Assembly: GCF_022539315.1 (NCBI RefSeq)
Contig: NC_066322.1
Location: 17,432,765 to 17,496,764, forward strand
Direction of reading: 5' to 3'
Length of the DNA stretch: 64,000 nt
Source: Serinus canaria
Taxonomy: Eukaryota; Chordata; Aves; Passeriformes; Fringillidae
Shown here: piece after piece, positions 1 through 13,062 of the stretch
Layout of the letters: each line of letters opens with the position of its first letter
How positions within the stretch are numbered: the stretch's first letter is position 1
Translations under genes and position numbers: made by a program
The notes under the pieces: generated by a model
Seen by the model: the letters and a program-made list of their open reading frames with translations, nothing else
Told to the model about the DNA's origin: nothing
Databases searched by the model: none

Positions 1-125
1 GTTTTTGCAGTGATGGGCCTTTTCCTAATGAAAGGCAGCCTCACCTTCTGGCTTTGCATTTTATTACATATTTTTTTTTTTTTTTTTGCTCAGGCTTTAA
101 AGTAACAAACTTCTCTTTTCCACAG

Positions 126-266
126 ATCTATCGTCTTCTGCTAGTGCTCCCTGGAGATTAGATGGTCAAAAAGTGAACTGTTCTTCTGGTTGCATATCAC
201 ATCCAATTCTTGAGTCTGTGCACTGCCCACACAACCCTTGCTGTTGCTTCAAACAAGCAGTCCTAA
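126..266 (+). CDS. Candidate internal coding exon, cysteine-rich, gene not recognised
   Basis: The segment is preceded by a long T tract and a pyrimidine-rich acceptor ending 'tttccacag', and is followed by the near-ideal donor 'gtaagtatg'. Its length of 141 bases is a multiple of three, and one frame (codons starting at 128) is open throughout, giving a symmetric phase 1-1 exon as is common for extracellular modules. The encoded peptide of about 46 residues is serine-rich at first and then cysteine-rich, with the pieces 'CSSGCISHP' and 'HCPHNPCCCFKQAVL'. In the frame starting at 126 the reading stops after eleven codons, so that frame would fit only if this were untranslated or subject to nonsense-mediated decay. 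If spliced to the acceptor at 1195, the protein would end four codons later. I do not recognise the family, so no function is given. It could also be a chance pairing of splice-like sites or a non-coding exon. Confidence 0.3.
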
Positions 267-1194
267 GTAAGTATGAGAATTTCACTTCAAATGTTGTTTT
301 GGTTATTTATTATTTGGGGAACTTTTGTCTGTTATCGCCTTATGAGAGACTGAAAAATATAGACAAGTAAAATTGCATAATGTTCCCAAAGCACTTTTTA
401 CTGTGAGCAGCTCAGCTGTTCACAGTGTCATGGGGATGAGGAGATGATGCCTGCTTAGAACTTCTTGTGGCTGGGAAAGAACTGTGCTAGAGGTAAGGAA
501 GGCACGATAAAGGCATTTATTGTACATTGTCTATTGTGTCTATCTATTGCACAAGAGCTCTGCCTTACTCTGCTTTTGTATGGAAATGGGAAATAAGCTT
601 TAATATTCAGACTGCAAAATCTGAGCTATAAAGAATCTAGAGGAAAGGTAAGAAAAAGAGAATAATTTAGCTGTTGGTTTCATTTACTTTGGGAAATGAG
701 TGGGGCAAAAGAAAGACTTTTGTGGGGGATGGGAATGAAAGCTCTTCTGGCTGGATAGCCTGAGTTAGTTTGCTAAAGAAAAAACTTGCAGTGTTGTTTG
801 TTAACATGAACTGGCCACATGTTGGCTAGACATCAAGTTTTTGCAAAACTCTTCAAGTGAGGGCAGTAGTCAGAGAAAAGAGAGTGTCACTGTTTTCCTC
901 ATAATAAAAGTAGAAAACATAATGGAGCCTCAGACCATGTCTTGTGAAGGAAACACACTTAGACTTTTCTGTTGTGTTTGGGTTTTTCTCTGGGGAGCTC
1001 TGTACCCTTTAGTCTCCAGCTGACCTACCTTGCCCCCTTGGAAAGGCCTGAGCTCCCCAGTGAGCAGTCAGGACTCTGGAAACATCTGGCAGCCTTTGGT
1101 CTGACTAATGCTTAAAAGTCTCTAGGGCTGCCTATAGTCTCTGGAAATTTTTTTTTTCATTTTTTCTTTTATGAAACCTTTGTTCCTTCCACAG
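267..1194 (+). other. Possible intron between the two left-edge exon candidates
   Basis: The stretch begins with the donor 'gtaagtatg' and ends with a strong pyrimidine tract and 'ttccttccacag'. It is AT-rich, has no recognisable repeat, and its only open frames are short. It is called an intron only because of the two flanking splice signals. Confidence 0.25.
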
Positions 1195-3965
1195 AGTTGT
1201 GTGGCTGATCTATTGTGAATCTTTGTTCTATATGGTCCTTTTGCTTAGTGTGTGTAAAAAGCTGCAAATTTTCTGTGCCTTGCCTGTCTTTATCCTCAGC
1301 AGTGAGGTTCCTTCCACGGCACTAAGTCAGCGGGGTGGAACGACTGCTCTGCCTGGCTGCTGCCTGCCCATTTGTGCAGGTTGTCCAGACCTGTTCAGCT
1401 TTTTCTGCTCTGTAGTGCATTTAAATATCAAGGTGGGGCAGGTTCTAGTGCAGGATTTCTTAAAATGGGAACTTGGACTTAGATACCAAAGTCTATTCAG
1501 AAATACTGAAGCTTTGACTGGTCTCAAAAAAGCTTCTTCATGGTTTAAATTTTGCAAGAGATTGTTTTTTAGGTATCTCAAGCATTAATTTTAGGAACCT
1601 AGCTTTAGACACCCAGATTTTTCGATCTGGCCCTGATGTTGTGTAGGTACATGGTGTAGTCTGTCTGAGCAGAATGGGGTTTCTGTCCTGCAAGCATGCA
1701 CATGCTCCCTTCTCCAGCCTCGCACACCAGGAGCATGCAGACAGTGGCAGTGTTTCTCACTAAGTTCATGCTGTCTGATGGCTCAATCCAGCTGCTTCAG
1801 TGTAAATCAAAAAGATTTTAAAAACGTGCAGGTGTCAAGTGCTGACAGAACAAGCAATTAAAAATACAGAAACTGTAAGATCCTAAGAGAACATCTAACC
1901 TGCATTTTTCAGTTAATTCCAGCTGTTTTTTCCTCCTCTTCAAAAGCAGGACCTGTGGCTGCTGTGTGCCTGGCCTAAGAAAGCCAGCACATGTCTCCAA
2001 GGGCTTTCTGAAATGTCGTCATATAATTTTTCTTTTAACATGAGCTAGGGTAGCCTAGGGACCAGTTTCTTTGGGATAGCTAATTCTGAAACATTCACCA
2101 AAGTTTTTCATTTTCAAATATATTGCCTTCAATGTCATTCAATATCAAGGAGTGCGACCAGTTGGGGTGAGAGGAGAAAGACAGTTCTCTTTAAATTCTG
2201 GACCCTAAGAGGCAGCTGCTTTTCCTGGCCAGTTGTCAGCACCATGGTGCTTTAGGGATGAGGAGGGCTATGGAGAATGAGGCAGAACATATTTTTGCTG
2301 TTCCAGCAGCCTGGGCTTTCTTCCACAGAGGAGGGGGTGTGCCTACCCCCAACTTGAGGAATCTGCTCCAGTGGAAGAAGATGGGCAGGAGTGTGGGTCC
2401 AGCTGGGCCACAGATACAGAATAAGGTTGAGCTTAAATGCTGTTTTGTCAGGCTGGGACGTGGTCACTCTGAGTATGCAATTGCACTTCCACACTTGGTG
2501 CAGTCTGCGCTAAGGGCTGGAAGAAGAAAAGCTGAAATAGACCAAAGGCGAGGATGAAAGGCCTCACTTGATAGTATTGGTGTATTTGGCTTTATTGCCC
2601 ACTGTAATTTTTGAATGGCCAGGTCAGGTCATGCTGCACAGAAATGCCTTTCTGGGCAGCATGGCTGGAGCAGCAGCCTGAGTCCTACTCTGTCTGGTGC
2701 TGCCAGGCTACCTCTTATCCTTATCCTCCATTAAGAAACTGTGTAAGTCATCTCAAAATCAAGAGGACAAAAAGGTACATTTGAAGTCACAGCATTAAGG
2801 TTCAGAATATCTAGAGGATACTTCAAATTTGTTGGGTTTTATTCAAATTTTCCTTTCATAGTGTCATTCAACATTTGGTGCCCTGTAGCTGACATTTAAA
2901 TGAATATTCATGTAAATTTTGTAAAAGAATGGTAGGCAATAGGAGGTTCATTGGTAGTGATTATGGTTAATGCTGAAAACAAGAATATGCACCTCAAACC
3001 ACATGTGTGATTTTCATAGAAAATCATATGAAGTTGCAGAGAAGGAGGATATTCAAATATTTACTTGTTTTTGTAAACCCAAAGAGATTTTTAAACCACA
3101 TGTTCACTGTACTTCCAGAATTCCAACAGGCTGCATGTATGCACTTCTTAGTCCTTAAAACGAGTAAGATGCCATTAAAACATTCATTGACACAGCCACT
3201 GTCTACGTTAGCTAGACCTTCAGCATTATTAATTCAGCTCTCTCTGCATTTGCATGCAGCACCTCAACTACAAGGCTTTAATGCTGTTCTCTGTTTTGTT
3301 CTGCTGTCAGGTATTCAGCCCTGGTGTCTTCTTCACTGAAGAATTTCTATATTACAGCTCTGAATACAATCTGTTTTGTATGCTCATGAACTAGCACTAG
3401 GACTCAACCTCTCTGTATTTTATATTCTGCACTGGTTAATTTTTCATTTCTCTGGCACCTTGGTGAAAAGTAGTCAACACAGTTAACAATATACATTGTG
3501 CAACAATAAATATTTTATTGGCTATATAATCTGCACAATTCACAAGTTTGATTTTTTGCTGGGAATTTGAATAAATCTATAATTTTGAATATTTCGTGAA
3601 AACTCATTTTTTATAGTATACACTGTAATCACTGTAAAATCTATGATCTGGTTTTTAATGGGAGCTGTAGAAATTACCTTTGCTTTTTTCCTTAACATTG
3701 CTAAATTCTAATAAAGCTATTTTATAGGCAGAGTAGTTTGGAGCAAGAAATACAGAGGTTTCACCCTGGGAACAGTATATAATTCATATACTAGTAAATT
3801 ACATTGTATTCCTTACACAAGATAGCAGTAAGGAGTATCTTTTTTCAAATGTGTCTAAATACTTATATATCTACTTTATATATGATTTTGTTGTACAGTT
3901 TTTTGGTTTTGTTGTGTTTTTTGTTTATGTTGTTGGAATAAACAGATTATTTATGTCTAGCTTGT
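1195..3965 (+). other. Possible terminal exon with long 3' untranslated region
   Basis: If the exon at 126-266 is spliced here in phase 1, the reading frame adds Lys-Leu-Cys-Gly and stops at the TGA at 1206-1208. About 2.75 kb of DNA follows without a convincing open frame, becoming strongly AT-rich after about 3360. This is typical of a vertebrate 3' untranslated region. AATAAA hexamers occur at 3505, 3710 and 3937, the last with the best surroundings. The open frame starting at 1199 (129 codons) overlaps an open frame on the other strand and has no protein-like features, so I do not count it. The terminal-exon reading depends wholly on splice and polyadenylation signals. Confidence 0.25.
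3937..3942 (+). terminator. Polyadenylation signal AATAAA
   Basis: The hexamer follows a T/G-rich stretch and an upstream TGTA ('ttgtacagtt', about 45 bases before). About 15-45 bases downstream lies a G/T-rich stretch ('cttgtgtttcctgtcc'). This is the classical three-part arrangement of a vertebrate cleavage and polyadenylation site on the plus strand. Earlier AATAAA copies at 3505-3510 and 3710-3715 could be alternative sites. Confidence 0.4.
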
Positions 3966-4244
3966 GTTTCCTGTCCTTGTCTTAAGCCCATTGTAATTAA
4001 GGGAAAAATTCTGTTGTTTTCTATTCCAGCATTTCCCGTCTTTACATCCAATTTTGTGTTTCTGTTCATGGTTTCATATACAGGAATGTAGGCATGAAGA
4101 TTGCTTGGTTTCCTTATATATTAATAGATCAGGTTTTTATTGTTGCACACACCTAGAAACTGCACTTGATCCAGGAGACAAAAAGATAAATTACTCTATA
4201 TGCAGGGTATTGAACTCCTATCACTATATTGTGATATATTAATT

Positions 4245-4435
4245 CATTTTTTAATGCATTCATCTTCACTGTGTGCCTATGAGATAGGGAGTCTAAGTCA
4301 TAGTTATCTCAAAGATGGGGGATTAAGCCACAAAAAATCCCTAAGCAACTTGACTAAGGCTGCACAGTGTGTTTGGAGCAAAATAGAGAGTGATCAGAGC
4401 TCTGAGTGGTGATGTTAAGTATGGGATCACTCCCC
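4245..4435 (-). repeat. MIR-like SINE remnant (ancient CORE-SINE type)
   Basis: Read on the plus strand, the order of landmarks matches the reverse complement of MIR-type SINEs. A 'tatctcaaagatggggg' segment comes first, then 'aagccac', then 'taagcaacttgactaagg' followed by 'ctgcacag'. A segment resembling 'gatcagagctctgagtgg' closes the copy. The match is recognised by eye and is strongly diverged, as expected of a repeat inherited from early amniotes. The boundaries are approximate. Confidence 0.5.
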
Positions 4436-5928
4436 TCTGTTCCAAGGCTTCAGCTCTTGCCTCAGAAGCTATGCTTTCATTCTGTTTGAATAAAATTCCA
4501 TTTGAAATAAACCAGTATTTCTAAATGAAAGTATCATAGTCTGCAAGCCAACCAAGGGATTTTAAATATCTTTTTACTGGAAATGTAATTCCCCATCATT
4601 TTCCCCTGTGACTTTTGTGTTTTTGGGACTCTTGGCCAAGTCTCTTGATGGGGCATAGCAACACTGCTGCCTATTTGAATATAAACAAGATTATGACAAG
4701 AAGATGGAGCAACTGATTTTTGTGGAGGGATTTTAAGCACACAGGGAGAAAAATATTTTCATGTCCTCCAAAGGATGAATGAAAAAAGGAGAAAATGAAC
4801 AATGCCTATCAGAGCAAAGTTACTTAGCATAGCTGGCTGCATTTAGGATTGTGAATCCTTTCCAGAGAGGAGTAATGAAAGCTCAGGTGCTCAAACAGTT
4901 TGAAATGAGACTGGCAAATGTGTTCAGAAAACAGTCTGTGATTAAAGAGTGTCTATTCTGATTATAATGTTTGTTACTGTGAAAGAAACTCATATTTGGT
5001 AATGCATTTGTTCCAAAACTGGTAACCAAAATATTGATTAATGTTTGCAAAATTCTGCAGTAGGTGCATGGATCAGCTCCAGATTTAGAATTCCCTCAGG
5101 TAAGAGGAACTATCAGTTGTTTCTCCCAGGTGAAGATAAATGTGTTTGTTGTTGACAAAATAGTTCTCTTTATTCTCATAATGGAGGACTTTAATACTGC
5201 TTCTTTTAAATGTCATCTAACTTCCCAGTATCTTTCTTTCCCACATTATCTGCTCTCAAAAACTCAGGATGAACCTTACCGAACATAAGCAGTTGTTGAA
5301 GTTTCATAAACCTCAGCTTGCCTCTTTGTATGCACTTAGTGACCAGAAGGAGTTTACAACCACTTGGAGAGCAGTGGTTGTTCTGACAGTCCCCTCCATG
5401 AGGCTTGCTGTCGAGCCAGTGAACTGAATGGGCTGTGCACAGGACACTGCCTTGTGCTTTAGCTGGGAACTGTAACCCACAGACAGAGGAATTCAATCAT
5501 CTTCCTGCACTAAGTAGTGCAATTTATTTGCTGTTAGACCTATGAATCATGGTGAAAACTCCTTCTGCATTTTCTCCGTTCTTTACTATTCGACTTTTCC
5601 AGCTCTAATCATCCTTTCCCAGCTCTTCCTATTCCTTGTTAAAGATATGGCTGTCACTGAGCTGCCCCTTGCTTATCATCAGCAAACCCACCTTTCAGAA
5701 AGATATACCTTTTTGGCATGTCTGAAGTCAGTAAGATTTAGCCTTGTCATCCTTTATGAGAGTCCCATCATTGACTATAACCCCATGGTTGACTGCTGTG
5801 TTATGCAGAACTAGGCAGGCTGCAAGGATGTCAGATGTGGTATTGAGTCTGTGCTTTGACAATTGGAAAAGACACCGAGAATGAGATTTCACAATCCCAG
5901 AAGACCTTTGGGTGATCAATGAATTCTG

Positions 5929-5952
5929 AGTAAGTGAACTAGTAAGTGAACT
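5929..5952. repeat. Perfect 2 x 12-bp tandem duplication
   Basis: The unit AGTAAGTGAACT occurs twice with no spacer and no mismatch. It looks like recent replication slippage in otherwise unique sequence. Confidence 0.9.
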
Positions 5953-8900
5953 TCTGCTGGTATAAGGGCAAAATCAAATTAGATCCATCAGCTGTTTCTG
6001 TCCTGGATAGCCACTGTCACCTAGAAATTATACAATAAAAAAGTAACTAAATATGATGTATGAGACAGGGAATCAATGATGTGTTAGAATAAATGCAATG
6101 TAGAAGTAAATCAAGCATCTAAAATACAAACCATAATCTAAAAATGTTGCCAAGGAGAAGACATTTTCTATTTTCAAAATTCATGAAAATTAGGACTGAA
6201 CAGACTGGGGAATCAATCCTGTTCAAAGTTCACTTAGTAAACTAGTGATGTTATGAGTCTGAGCTTTGATACACTCGTGCAATACAGGCTCATCACATTG
6301 CAAGTTGGCATTCTGATGTGAAAACGCTTGTCTCATTATGAATAATTGACTGAGCACATGATGTTATTCACTACAGGAGCCTATTAACTGAGCATTGGCA
6401 GCGGGATATAGTTGCAGGCAATAGCCTTAAATGTAAGATAAAGGGTATTAACTAATCCTTGTAGTTTCCATTCAGCTCTAAGGGCAGTGGTGACCTGCCA
6501 TGATGGGAGTAGATTGCCGTGGTCAGTCTGGAGAAGGCCTTCTCAAAGGCTGTACCTTACCCTGAGGCTCCTCAAGTGTCCAACATTCTGCATTTAAGGA
6601 GGGAATTGGTATTGAAGTGGGCCCACTGACTGCACCTAGTGTTTATTTATTCTCTGTGAAGTATTGCAGAGAACAACATCCCCTAAAGAGCAAAACTGCC
6701 TGTGCTTGGCCATAGGCCTGGTTGTATGATGTTCACCACTTTCTTCCCTCTCTGCCTGACATGTCAGTGAATGTTGGTCATCGAAAGAGGCAGCTGAGTA
6801 GCATCTGGTGGTAGCTATGGCTTGAGAAAGTTGAAGTCATAATTCAACACTCAGATCTGAATTAACATCTTCTCATCATAAGTTATTATGCAGGGAGGTA
6901 GGAACTAGAAAATTATTATTTTTTTTGTTTGTTTTGTTTTCTTCCCCTAGGAGAAAGAAATTATATTCACAACTTATAGCTCTAAGGTTCTTAATTGGTT
7001 TACAATCAATCTGCAATTGTTCTTTGTTCTTCAGGGACAAAAAAGCCTAAAATATCCTGTTTTATCATTATAAAATAATCAGATTTATAGAACCTGTATT
7101 TTGTAATCGGTATAGTCTGTTCTCCCAGGTGGCAGGCAATATTGATGACATGTCTGCAAAAGGTGAGTTAGACCAAAGTGCTGAACAGTAGCAAGGGTAC
7201 TGATATTGGTGAAACAGAGTATTCTGTGCTGGAAGGGAGCTTGGAAATGGGTGAGGGACAGGAATGTTGTTTTTCTCATTCTTGTTAATCTCATTTATAA
7301 GCTGGTAACTTTGTGTCAGTTAAGTTACAATATGAAATTTTTTCCTAATAATAAAGTAAGAGACTTGTAGCTATACTGAGTTATACAGCATCTCTTGCAT
7401 CTCATTATGATGTAGTAAATGGTCCCTAGATACTATAGTATATTCAGACCAAACCTATTCTTCACTTCTTTTCTTAATTAGCAACAAAAAGATAAATAAT
7501 TTTGCTGTCATTGCAGCACCATAATAACCAGGGCAAGGCAATGACCAATGAGCCTTGCCCTAAATCCTGTAGCAATAAATGTTAAAACAAAAAAAATCCC
7601 ACTCCCCAACTTTGATTAATTAACTAGAGATGAATGATTTGGCTGTCAAAGTCTGTCAGTTCCATGCAATGAAAATAAAATCAGTGGCAGTGCCCCGTGT
7701 GTGAAGCCACTCACAGTATCTAGCCTTAAACATTAGTGCTGAAGCTCCAACTCCAGCCTGCTCCCCACCCCCATTCATTAGCTTTCTAAATCCTCCTGTC
7801 TTTGTGGAATCACTGCAGCAAGTTGAAAATGATATATGTAATGAAACCTCTGTCTGCCTAGTGCAGAGAGGTGGAGAAAAAGCCTTTGCTTAGCAGCCGC
7901 TGCTGTGCTGATTCCAGCAACGATTAGCGCAGACTTTGTTAGAGAAGCTCACCAAGAGCACAATATTAAGGCACAGAAGGGAGACTCATTGTTTCTAAAG
8001 GTTTGTGTCTGCCCGGCTGGTTTTGTTTCCTTTTTGAGTGCTATGACCAAATGCATGTTGAGACTTCAGGGGGAAAGAAATACAGACATATCTGAGGCTT
8101 TGTTGTAGTTTGGGGCTATTTTCAATACCATGTTATAAATACGACATTATCTTTTCAGGACAGGTACCTGATGAGCAAGAAACCATTCAGTTTCTGCTTC
8201 AAGGGCAGGCAGAGGGAATGGCACTGCATCATAGTGCAGTCCAGTTCAACCCAGTAAATGATTGGCATGGGGAAAATAACAAAATAGAAATGTTTCTGAG
8301 TTTTTCGTGAACTGTGTACACACAACCATATGTTTGGTATTTTTAAAAAAGATTTCATATTCTTCTGCAAAAGATTTGATTTTTTAGAAGCATTGGATTT
8401 CACAGTGCTGATCTAAGTCAATGACAGTGTGGGTGTTCAGCATCTCTGATGCCAAGCTATAATTGTACCTGATAAGTCAGGGTAAGAAACCTGGATGTTT
8501 AATTATCTGATGCATAACAGGGGACTCAAGCACATTCTGCCATAATGTGAAACAAAATCTGTCTCATAACTACACAACAGTGGCTATTTTCTTGGTGGGA
8601 ATGCAAATTTATTATAGTCCAGATGTAGCATAGCCTAACAGGCCAGCAATGCAGCTTTAGGGCTTCCAGTTCTATGGCCATCCCTTTGGTTTCAGTGAAT
8701 CTACATGCAAGCTGTTGTGGTTTGGGCACAGAAGGTTTTGAGATATTTGCATTCACACATACACAACCACATTTTTCCTTCAGGTTTCAGGACAAAATTT
8801 CATCTGTTTCTGAAGCACTTTGGTGTCATGGACTGTGGAATACATCTTGGAGCCAGATGCTGTTCTTGACTGCTAGACTTTACAGTCAGATTGTGTTGTT

Positions 8901-9079
8901 AAAGATGCTTTTTAATTGACTTGGTATTTATCCCACACACAGCATATAATCCAACTGTTGTTTGTATTCTGGTATACCTTGAGGTGCCCACAGAGATAAA
9001 AGCTTGTTTAATACCCAACATGCTGGAAACTTGTATTATGAAAAAGTCCTTCTTGCCCTGAAGAGTTTTATAATTTTCA

Positions 9080-9205
9080 ACTAACGTGATGTGAAAACAG
9101 GAGGAAGGAAAATGGATAGCACGGAGATGCGAAATGAGTTGCCCAAGTTCTGTCAGCTGGTTTCCAGCTTGTAATCCAGTCCCTGAGCAATGAATCACAC
9201 TGCTT
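9080..9205 (-). repeat. MIR-like SINE remnant
   Basis: Plus-strand landmarks in order are 'gatgtgaaaacaggagg', 'gcacggagatgcgaaatg', 'agttgcccaagttctg' and 'gtaatccagtccctgag'. They correspond to the reverse complement of the MIR core ('gaggaaactgaggcacagag', 'gacttgcccaaggtcac', then the 'aatccag' region). The copy is strongly diverged and its ends are uncertain. Confidence 0.5.
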
Positions 9206-11309
9206 ACCAAAGGCCAATTTGTGAAGGAATGAGCTCCTACTGGGAAGCAACAGGCTAGTACATGCCTATTGACTTCCTTGCCAGATCCTCCGTGTCTTGG
9301 CTCAGTGCTGTGCTTTACTGCTCAGCACATTGTCCAAAAATGTTCACAGCATAGCTCAGAGGTAGCAACAGACTTGGAAAAAGCCACAGATGACCCTTTT
9401 CTCTGTGTGTGTGTGTATTCTGGATGCATGCATAAAACTCCTCAGGATGGCAGAATATTATTACAAACAGTTACAACTACATTTGATTAATGTCTTGTCT
9501 CAAAATCCTCTTTGAAAAAAAGCCTCAGGTATTAAAATGATAGACATGTAGTGCTAATCAAAATGATGCATATTTTTAGGATACAAGAACTCTGGGCTAA
9601 CAGTGCTCAGTCTAGAAGTGCTTGCTTTTTCTTGTAATCAAAGATACACATTTACTTCTGCAATCTTAGCATCCAACTTCCTGAACCCATTGGGCTTCCG
9701 TTGGGGTTGCTCAGATAGGGTCAGATACTACTGAAGATCAGGTGGCTTCTTGTTTTGAATTGAGAAAATATAGAGATATTCTTATTCCAAGTCCATGTCT
9801 TTTGAGCTATTGTGATGCTTAATAGAGATTCCTTTGAAAAGATTCATTCTTGTTAAGTTTGCTTTCTTTTCCATTATAATTCCTTCATTGCACATAGTAC
9901 TGATTTATATTTTTTTAGTGAAAACATCAAAAATGTGTTTATGCCAAATGCTCTCAAGTTAGGAATCCTGTGTTCTGTGGACTGTAGGATGTGCTGCTCT
10001 GTTGTCTTTTACCTTTGTCTCCTGAAAATTTTATTTAAAAATAGCCAGAGAGAAACAGATGACAGCCTAACAAAAGGTCCACACAGTACTGTACTCTGTC
10101 CCCTCCTCCCTCCCTGAGCCCCTTGTTCTAGCCGAACCCCTTTGCTTTCTCCTTTGATTTGCATCAATCTACCTTCAGAATTTTTCAAACATTGCAGTGC
10201 ATTAAACACTACAGCAGATGGTGCTTTTTGACGATGCCTTTCTACACGAAGCAACATTTTGTAGTGTATGCTGCATTATCAAAAAATCAAACATGTAATT
10301 ATGCAAATATGTATGCCTTTATAATAATCAAGTTTTATTGTAAATGGTTGATGCACATCAATTTGATCCTGTAGTGCTGCTTTAAGTGCAGTTTAAGTGG
10401 CTTTTCAGTGTACCCAGAGGCAACACAAATGCATCTCTGGAATATTAATAAAATTCTGAATCTTTGAGACACCAACTGGTACAGCATTGCTTATACTGAT
10501 TGAAACTAAATGCTAATCCTTTCCTTTATTTTTAAAAAAAGTCCCCTTTGTTATTTAAAACACTGATATTAGTGTGATATAAAGGGCCATTTTATTTTAA
10601 ATTGTATTGTAATGTAGTTGTTAAAATAATGTCTAATCATACTATATTCAGATTCCACAATGTAAATTTGATGAGACAAGAATCCAGTCATTTTACAGCC
10701 ATGAAAACAGAGACGTATGTTAATGTGTCCGGTTGTTCTAATTCTGTCAATTTATTAAGGAAATATCTGGTTTTAGATTTTAATCCTGAAGGCTTCCAAG
10801 TAACTGATTCCTGAATGCTCACTTGGAGATGGTTTTGCTTGTGAAATTTAATAAGCTAGATTCTTGCGGGGAAAAAAAATCAGCAAGGATTTTGACATCC
10901 ATAATGAAGTGTAAACTTTATTAGTGATCTGCTCCTGCCTTTTACACCTTGGCTAACTTGGTTGGGCTAATGACAGCCATCTCTCTGAATGCACACATAC
11001 ACATTCTGCTGCCTTTGAATCAGCAGACAGGCTGTGGCTATAGATAAACCAAGACTGTAAATTATGTTTTGCCTGTTTGTTCCTGCTGTTCTGAAAGCAG
11101 GGCACGAAAGAGCAGATTGCATTGTTCACAGGGAGAAGGCAATAGCTGTACCATGTCCCCCTTACCAGTTCCAATAGGTTGGATGTTTATTTTTTGGGTT
11201 CGCTTTGTTAACCTGAAGGCAGATTGAGTAGGCAAAGAAATGAATATGCTTCCATCCTTGTGCTGCCTGGACTTTGCTCAAAACTAATTTCCTGTAAACT
11301 TAATGAAGC

Positions 11310-11725
11310 TTTATAAGTTGAGCTTTCACTCTGTAAAATTTTTGCCTTCCTTTTGGATCTGTATCCAGTTTACCTTCCTCATCATCTCTCTGCCCTGCTG
11401 TTTTTGTTTCATGTGGTTGGTTACTGCCTCTTTGCCCTTTGTCCTTCCTCTACCTCTTTCAGTGGTATTTTTTGGTTCCTTTCTGTGCTTGTGTGTTACC
11501 CTTCTTCACTTTTCCCCCTCACAGATTTTGCCTCCTCTGTCAGCCTTCTGTTCCTCAGGTTTTTTTCCAAATGTTTCTCTCAGTTCCTCCATTTGGTCCC
11601 CTAGTCCTTCCACAAATGTGTATTTCCTAGCTCCCATTCTGCTTTTCACATTCCCCTTCCAGGTTTTACTCTGTCTGATTTCTGTGTTTATCTTTTTTTT
11701 ATTTGTCCCTGCTTTTTCTCAATTC
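11310..11725. other. Pyrimidine-rich stretch with strong strand asymmetry
   Basis: The plus strand is visibly dominated by T and C over about 400 bases, with few A residues. Stop codons are therefore depleted and overlapping frames are open (144, 83 and 63 codons). The longest would encode a Phe/Leu/Ser/Pro-rich low-complexity chain. This is a compositional effect, not a gene. Confidence 0.7.
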
Positions 11726-13042
11726 AGATTGGTTTAAAATATTGCAGGAAAAGCTGCTCTTGAGAAATTTCATCCAGATTGCTGAAGGAGCAGCTGCTGT
11801 TCTGGCACTTCCAATACTGAATCAAACCTGAGCCCAGGGGATAGGAGGTCCTTAAAGGATCAAAGTGCAGCTTCAGAATCCTACCCAAAATATTGGCAAG
11901 CAGAACATGAATATAAACCCACAGCCAAGAGTAGCTGAAACAGTTTTGACATGATCTGGTATTTTAAGGGTGGTGTTTGGTTTTGGTTTGTTTTTTTCCT
12001 TCTTCTGAAATAAGGATTTTGTTTTTTTCTCTCCTCATTTAGAATTCTTGAGACACCAAAGCAAGCAAGAGACATCATGCATCTTGAGAAGGCCCTAGGG
12101 CCCCTAAAATTTTCAGTACAGTTTTGCTGCTTTGCTTAATATATAAACTCATTTAAATACTAAGTTTAGAAGAGCTATCACAGGAAGATTCTGAATCAAT
12201 AAACTTTCTGCTCTTACTGAGACTGCAGGTTACTTAAAGTAATCAGAGATGCTGAAAAACAACTGAAAGATTTTTCTGAACTGAAAAAAGCTCTTCAAGA
12301 AGTTCAAATTAATAGAAATATTTTCATAAAATCATGAAATAGAAATATATAAAGAAAAAAATTGTTTAAGTAAATGGCTCCCGCCTTCAGGATTTGTGAA
12401 TAAATTCTTGTGTATGCAAATGTGAAAGCAAAGTTTATCAGCAACAAAATGAAAATTGCTGACTTCCCATTTTTTCAACTGTGAACACTGAACTTGGTTC
12501 CTTTTTAATACTATATTTTGTCTCATTATCTTGAATTACATTAATGGTAAAGTTACTTGCTTTTTAAAAAGTACCCTTTTAAATATGAATTCTGGATGTC
12601 TGTAGCACTGAAACAGAGAAGCTGCCTGAGTTAACTTTATTTGATTATTCACAGAAGCAGCCCCCCAGATTCTGGAAGTTCAATGACCAAATGGTTTTTA
12701 TCAGTTTCGTAAATCTGTTTGTATGTGAAAAATCTATAAGTATTATTACCTTTTGATTCCATTTAGTATTCAGAAACCAAATGATACCCTATTCTGCTTC
12801 TGAATTTTATTTCAGTTGCATAGCATTTCAAGCTTAATTCAAACACAATAACCAAGTATATGTCTAATGCCTTGATTTCATTTGTAAAACCACCTTGACA
12901 GCCACACCCTTCCATAGCTTTTTTCTTACTAATTGTTTGTCAAGAATGCTTTAGACATACTCTACCTGCATTTCATGCAAAGCCTTGATTAAGAGATTAT
13001 AGTATTTGAAGGTGGTTTTGCATGAAAAATTGCAGGAAATCT

Positions 13043-13062
13043 AAAAAAAAAAAAAAAAAAAA
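13043..13062. repeat. Homopolymer A tract (20 bases)
   Basis: An uninterrupted run of A. No retroposon body is recognisable just upstream, so a retroposed tail is possible but not supported. Confidence 0.95.

Noticed and set aside
11303..11737. 144-codon frame, plus strand, Phe/Leu/Ser-rich
   Set aside because: It lies wholly in the pyrimidine-rich stretch, where other frames are open too. The chain is low-complexity and has no splice or start context.
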